Assembly: GCA_003427395.1 (NCBI GenBank) | Contig: BFEA01000080.1 | Location: forward strand, 344,637 to 365,138 | Source: Chara braunii | Lineage: Eukaryota; Streptophyta; Charophyceae; Charales; Characeae | Length of the DNA stretch: 20,502 nucleotides | Direction of reading: 5' to 3' | In this document: one piece after another, positions 18,591 through 20,502 of the stretch | Numbering within the stretch: the first letter of the stretch is position 1 | How the letters are laid out: each line of letters begins with the position of its first letter | The notes under the pieces: model-generated | What the model was told of the DNA's origin: nothing | Database searches by the model: none | What the model saw: the letters and a program-made list of their open reading frames with translations, nothing else | Translations under genes and position numbers: made by a program

Positions 18591-18980
18591 AAGAGAGAGA
18601 GAGAGAGAGAGATTTGGAGTGCGTTATGTCGTTCACATCAGGCACACTCCTCTCTCTCATCTTTGTTGCAGGTGACACCATGGGATGATCCGTGTGTATA
18701 GCAACTCTGGCAATTAGTGGAAGTCCCTGTTTTCGTTTCTTTATGTGAGTCCGTTGTCGCTAGTGAGGCAAAAATCGTTCCAGGTGTATTTCACATCTTT
18801 ATTTACGGAGGAATCTCCGGGCCTGTCCTCTTCGTCATTGCTTCTTCCTGAAAGTTGTTGGCTGATGAAAAGCACGGTTTTCCTGCTTTTTCTTTGTAAT
18901 ACTCCAATGGTGCTCAGGACCACAGAGTGGATCTCACGTCATTGAAGGTGTACACTATTGATTCTGAAGACACTAAAGAG
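13248..18980 (+). CDS. RNR1: RNR1-type organellar RNase II/R exoribonuclease, four internal exons (partial)
   Basis: The coding segments are 13248-13454, 14550-14771, 15115-15300 and 18918-18980, together 678 nt or 226 codons, all joined in phase 0. The product resembles the middle of plant RNR1, the chloroplast/mitochondrial 3'-5' exoribonuclease that matures rRNA and mRNA ends. Recognisable segments in order are LLSVAWEMLLPENR with ELLYANAGPVECYSAYRLL; VEELKQKIAQQEATLRQLKR; the helix-turn-helix-like VLIKMGAWPVHANLELLKSN; and VDLTSLKVYTIDSEDTKE, the entry to the RNB catalytic domain. The last segment ends just before the expected DD pair of the active site. The targeting peptide, cold-shock-like region, most of RNB and the S1 domain are not in view. 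Assignment rests on recognised similarity and collinear order; no alignment was run. Confidence 0.87.
13455..14549 (+). other. RNR1 intron (1,095 nt)
   Basis: GT donor at 13455 and AATGCAG acceptor ending at 14549. It carries a tRNA-like sequence on the minus strand (14281-14343). A 64-codon frame at 13953-14147 has no recognisable domain. Confidence 0.75.
14281..14343 (-). repeat. tRNA-like / tRNA-derived SINE head candidate
   Basis: On the minus strand an A-box-like TAGCTTAGTTGG (14336-14325) is followed about 45 nt later by a B-box-like GTTGGAATTCC (14291-14281), the spacing found in tRNA genes. Between them an imperfect anticodon-like hairpin has GAA in its loop, as in tRNA-Phe. No acceptor stem can be formed, so it is not a functional tRNA. 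A 10 bp inverted repeat (14228-14237 with 14341-14350) encloses it, which could be chance. Confidence 0.4.
14550..14771 (+). CDS. RNR1: RNR1 exon (74 codons)
   Basis: The acceptor AATGCAG ends at 14549 and the donor is GTAAGA at 14772; both ends are phase 0. It encodes VEELKQKIAQQEATLRQLKR, a charged probable coiled-coil helix, followed by a lysine/proline segment and ALKKYALEAVEADREKKTAEQ. Plant RNR1 has a VEEL-type charged helix at the same place. A possible ATG at 14535 lies upstream in the same frame, but the collinearity with neighbouring exons argues for a splice acceptor rather than a start. Confidence 0.85.
14772..15114 (+). other. RNR1 intron (343 nt)
   Basis: GTAAGA donor, TGCCACAG acceptor, with pyrimidine-rich sequence before the acceptor (TTGTGTTCCCCCGGTCTGCC). 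Nothing else is recognised in it. Confidence 0.8.
15115..15300 (+). CDS. RNR1: RNR1 exon (62 codons)
   Basis: It is bounded by CCACAG and GTAAGC; both ends are phase 0. It encodes VLEALGSQRTPAHAADVLIK and GAWPVHANLELLKSNLPVEF, ending in PVPDPDK. The G-x-(W/F)-PVH-(A/V)-NL-(D/E)-LLK pattern is a signature of the region before RNB in plant RNR1, where the family has a winged-helix-like RNA-binding segment. This is the most diagnostic of the exons. Confidence 0.9.
15781..16631 (+). mobile_element. Ty3/gypsy pol remnant with integrase core deleted
   Basis: The frame from about 15840 opens with the RNase H to integrase connector (ADALSRRSDF). It continues with an HHCC zinc finger of the same HX4HX29CX2C spacing as the first element (ECHDTEGHFS ... 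CQICQR), then PPLGLLKPLPIPTGP and the first catalytic Asp in VSIDFMD. After VDKFSKYVVFV (about 16427) it jumps to a chromodomain-like tail read in another frame (16434-16631, YKVRFAYQDPSEDRWFTR). The second Asp and the Glu of the DDE triad are gone, so integrase is inactive. The first 17 codons of the open frame have no counterpart in the family and are probably flanking sequence. Gag, protease and reverse transcriptase are absent. Confidence 0.87.
16632..17760 (+). repeat. LTR-like promoter module C (probable 3' LTR of the adjacent pol remnant)
   Basis: Directly after the chromodomain is a purine-rich GGCGAGAGTAAAAGGG (16661-16676), a possible polypurine tract. Then come degenerate units of AAAGGTCACA type (16760-16830) and about four 20-nt units of AATGTGTCTGTTCGTGCAGT type (16870-16950). 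Next are a TATA-like CTATAAGAAATG (17152-17163), the GGAAATGCTG...CTTGTGC block, GCCATAGCTGCGCC near 17309, a GA patch (17437-17485), and CTGATCTCTGGAACTCG near 17610. The arrangement parallels module B. Exact LTR ends are not resolved. Confidence 0.55.
17892..18028. mobile_element. Retroinsertion of U6 bounded by 16 bp target-site duplications
   Basis: AGAAAAGTCTATCAGC occurs at 17892-17907 and again at 18013-18028, directly after the A-rich tail. Because the tail is A-rich the exact left edge of the right copy is ambiguous by a base or two. The structure (5'-complete RNA copy, A-rich tail, duplications) is that of a LINE-mobilised small RNA. It lies inside the 3.6 kb RNR1 intron. Confidence 0.92.
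17909..17980 (+). pseudogene. U6 snRNA retrocopy 2 (3'-truncated)
   Basis: It starts exactly at the U6 5' end with GTCCTTCGGGACATC, and keeps ATTAAAATTGG and the internal stem-loop region GCCCCTGTGCAAGGATGACAC. The last ~25 nt of U6 are missing; the sequence changes to ATT and a long A-rich tail (17983-18018). The ACAGAGA box is altered to ATAGAGA and GATTAGC to GATGAGC, so it could not function in splicing. A perfect 16 bp duplication flanks it. Confidence 0.93.
18170..18310 (+). repeat. GT/GGGT-rich low complexity with G-quadruplex motif
   Basis: The patch is made of GTGAGT, GGGTGGGT and GTGTGT words. At 18179-18197 four G3 tracts are separated by loops T, T and CAGGT, satisfying the standard intramolecular G-quadruplex pattern on the plus strand, which is the RNA-like strand of the RNR1 intron. 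Confidence 0.8.
18527..18612. repeat. Compound (GT)n-(GA)n microsatellite
   Basis: GT repeats at 18527-18553 pass directly into GA repeats to 18612 with minor interruptions near 18583-18591. It lies in the RNR1 intron. Confidence 0.95.
18918..18980 (+). CDS. RNR1: RNR1 exon (21 codons), entry of the RNB catalytic domain
   Basis: A small exon between TGGTGCTCAG and GTGAGAGC, both ends phase 0. It encodes DHRVDLTSLKVYTIDSEDTK plus a final Glu. This corresponds to the (I/L)DLT-LKVY-ID segment of plant RNR1, where the Asp of YTID is the first acidic residue of the catalytic metal site. The following DD pair would be on the next exon, outside the window or not recognised. The similarity to the family and the agreement in phase with the previous exon make it credible despite its size. 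Confidence 0.82.
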
Positions 18981-19559
18981 GTGAGAGCTGTATTTCAATA
19001 GGGTGTCCACTCCCCTCACCAGTTCCGATCGAGGGCTGGCCTGAACCGGTGCTTTCTCTGCAGGTCCTGCTCGCACCCGTTTCTAGACTTGTGCTTGGGG
19101 CCTTTTGTGAACTCTGTGAACTTGTGTCGAGTACTCTCTTTGGACGCTTTTAGCCTTTGAAGCTTTTTTTTGAACTGTGCCATCGGCTGATCTATTTCGG
19201 ACATATTAGTCCTCATTCCATTGTGCAATGTGATTCATACATTGCAAGTCACATCTCTGGGCTCCATTTTCTCTCCATGGCCTTGTTGTTGGGGGTGTGC
19301 TGTCTTACCCTCTTGAGTACGTGGTCATGAGAAGAAGTGCTTGTATGTTTTAGTATCCTAATTCAGTGCCGCCAACGTCTTGCATTTCTTCAGGTTTACT
19401 GTAAGTTCGTTTTCTGTCAACTTTGAGAAGATTTTCCGTAGATGCTCGTGATCTTCTTCCAATGGTTTACTGTGTTATGATCCTGGCTATTCCGAAGCGC
19501 AAATACACAAGGAAAGACAACGCCGTTCAATTGCAAAAGAAATGAAAGAACTTGGAACC
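18981..19559 (+). other. RNR1 intron continues; no exon recognised
   Basis: The GTGAGA donor starts the intron. I searched for a continuation encoding a DDAL-type RNB segment and saw none up to the window end. A T run is present at 19165-19171. Confidence 0.5.
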
Positions 19560-19925
19560 TGTGTTAAACTCCGGGCCGCCCAGCAGCCCAGCCTTCGTCC
19601 GGCAGGGGTCCCGGGCGGCCCGGCCGGTTGGGTCCCCCGGTTTGGCGCCGGCCGGGCCCAGCGCATTTTTGCGCGCGGGGGGGAGGAGGCCATTTTCGAA
19701 GTGGTTTGGCCCGTGGGAGCCTTCCTGCCCCCCGACGCAATTTTTTTCGACGGGCGGCCTTCGAATTCGAACATGCAGTTCGTCGAAGAGCTGCCCGTTT
19801 TATTTTTTCGTTCACGTTGCCTGCCGTCGCTGCCCGCCGTCGAAGAGGTGCCCGTCGTTGCTGCCCGCCGTCGGAAAGCTGCCCCGTCGTGGTCGATACG
19901 GTCCCACTGTGGTATCCGCCTCCAC
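19560..19925. other. GC- and CpG-rich block
   Basis: Composition changes abruptly to GC-rich with many CpG, including CCCGGGCGGCCCGGCCGG. There is a short degenerate repeat of CTGCCCGCCGTCG type at about 19825-19885. Open frames of 140-257 codons cross it on both strands because stops are rare in such sequence; none has a recognisable domain. Confidence 0.6.
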
Positions 19926-20439
19926 CTCCTTGCTTCCTCTTCTTCTTCTTTTTCTTCCTCTCCTCCGCCTCCACCTCCATTCATCTTCTTCTTCTTTCTC
20001 TACTCCACCTTTCCTCCTCTTCTTCGTCTCCCCCTCCACCTCCTCCTCCTCTCGTCTTCTTCTCTCGTCGTCGTCCTCCTCCTCCTCCTCCTCCTTTTCT
20101 TTTTCTTCTCTCCTCCTCCTTCCTTTTTCTTCTCCTCCTCCTCCTCCTCGTCCTCCCTTCGTCTTTTTCTTTCCTCCTCCTTTCTCCTCCTCCTCCTCCC
20201 TGCTTCATTGGTTTTCTTTAGTAGGCGAAGTGCCACGTGTCAGGATTTCTCTCTCTCTCTCTCCTCCTCCTCCTTCGTCATTTTTTCTTTTTTCTTTTTC
20301 GTCAACGCCATATGAAACCGGCAGGTCCTCCTCCTCCTCCTCCTCCTCCTCCTCCTCCTTTCTCCTCCTCCTCCTCCTCCTTTCTCCTCCTCCTCCTCCC
20401 TATTTCATTGGTTTTCTTTATTGGGCGAAGTGCCATGTG

Positions 20440-20502
<63 letters not shown>
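19926..20502. repeat. Polypyrimidine tract with 200 bp tandem unit and terminal (CT)n
   Basis: The plus strand is almost entirely CCT, CTT and CT repeats. Within it, TTCATTGGTTTTCTTTA followed by GGCGAAGTGCCACGTGTCA (core about 20202-20242) recurs exactly 200 bp later (20402-20442) with a few substitutions. Each core is preceded by CTCCTCCTCCTCCC and followed by a CT run. The second CT run (20443-20502) reaches the window edge. Open frames here are Ser/Leu/Phe/Pro or Arg/Glu/Gly repeats and not genes. Confidence 0.9.

Larger units (their letters stand above)
15301..18917 (+). other. RNR1 intron (3,617 nt) filled with retroelement remains
   Basis: GTAAGC donor and TGGTGCTCAG acceptor. In order it contains unassigned sequence to about 15840, a deleted Ty3/gypsy pol remnant, LTR-like module C, a U6 retrocopy, a G-rich GT patch and a GT/GA microsatellite. 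The pol remnant and module C have the same orientation as the host gene. Confidence 0.75.

Noticed and set aside
19542-20315. Plus-strand open frame of 257 codons and its antisense partners
   Set aside because: It spans a CpG-rich block and polypyrimidine repeats; the product is Ser/Leu/Phe runs. Absence of stops follows from composition.

Overview
The window looks like a repeat-rich nuclear segment of a streptophyte (land plant or charophyte green alga). A large-genome charophyte such as Chara is my best guess, by inference only. The reasons are a plant organelle-type RNase II gene split by long phase-0 introns, decayed Ty3/gypsy chromovirus copies, retrocopied U6 snRNAs of plant type, and very dense GA/CT, GT and pentanucleotide arrays. 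Almost none of the long open frames is a real gene: most are simple repeats or transposon remains read in a chance frame.

Layout. 1-470: CT/CG-rich minisatellite. 478-1195: about three copies of a 180-215 bp tandem unit carrying GT, GA and GC microsatellites. 1252-5021 (minus): a broken Ty3/gypsy element with Gag, an RNase H end, integrase and a chromodomain-like tail; protease and nearly all reverse transcriptase are missing. 5490-6160: an LTR-like promoter module (plus). 7029-7177: a U6 snRNA retrocopy with target-site duplications. 7688-7866: CT/CA microsatellite holding one N. 9071-9803: pentanucleotide and GA arrays. 10598-11093: a roughly 297 bp direct duplication. 11585-12500: a second LTR-like module with a 20-nt tandem array.

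13248-18980 (plus) holds the only host protein gene I can support: four internal exons of an RNR1-type RNase II (organellar 3'-5' exoribonuclease). They cover the region just N-terminal to the RNB catalytic domain and the first residues of that domain. The exons join in phase 0 with consensus splice sites. The introns hold a tRNA-like sequence, a second internally deleted Ty3/gypsy copy with its LTR-like flank, a second U6 retrocopy with a perfect 16 bp duplication, a G-quadruplex motif and GT/GA microsatellites. The 5' exons and the remaining RNB exons are not visible and probably lie outside the window.

From 18981 to the end is intron or flank: unremarkable sequence, a GC- and CpG-rich block (about 19560-19925), then a polypyrimidine tract with a 200 bp tandem unit running off the edge.

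There is no operon, CRISPR array or prokaryotic defence system. The most informative signals are the U6 retrocopies (evidence of LINE-type retrotransposition), the split RNR1 gene, and the shared architecture of the LTR-like modules.
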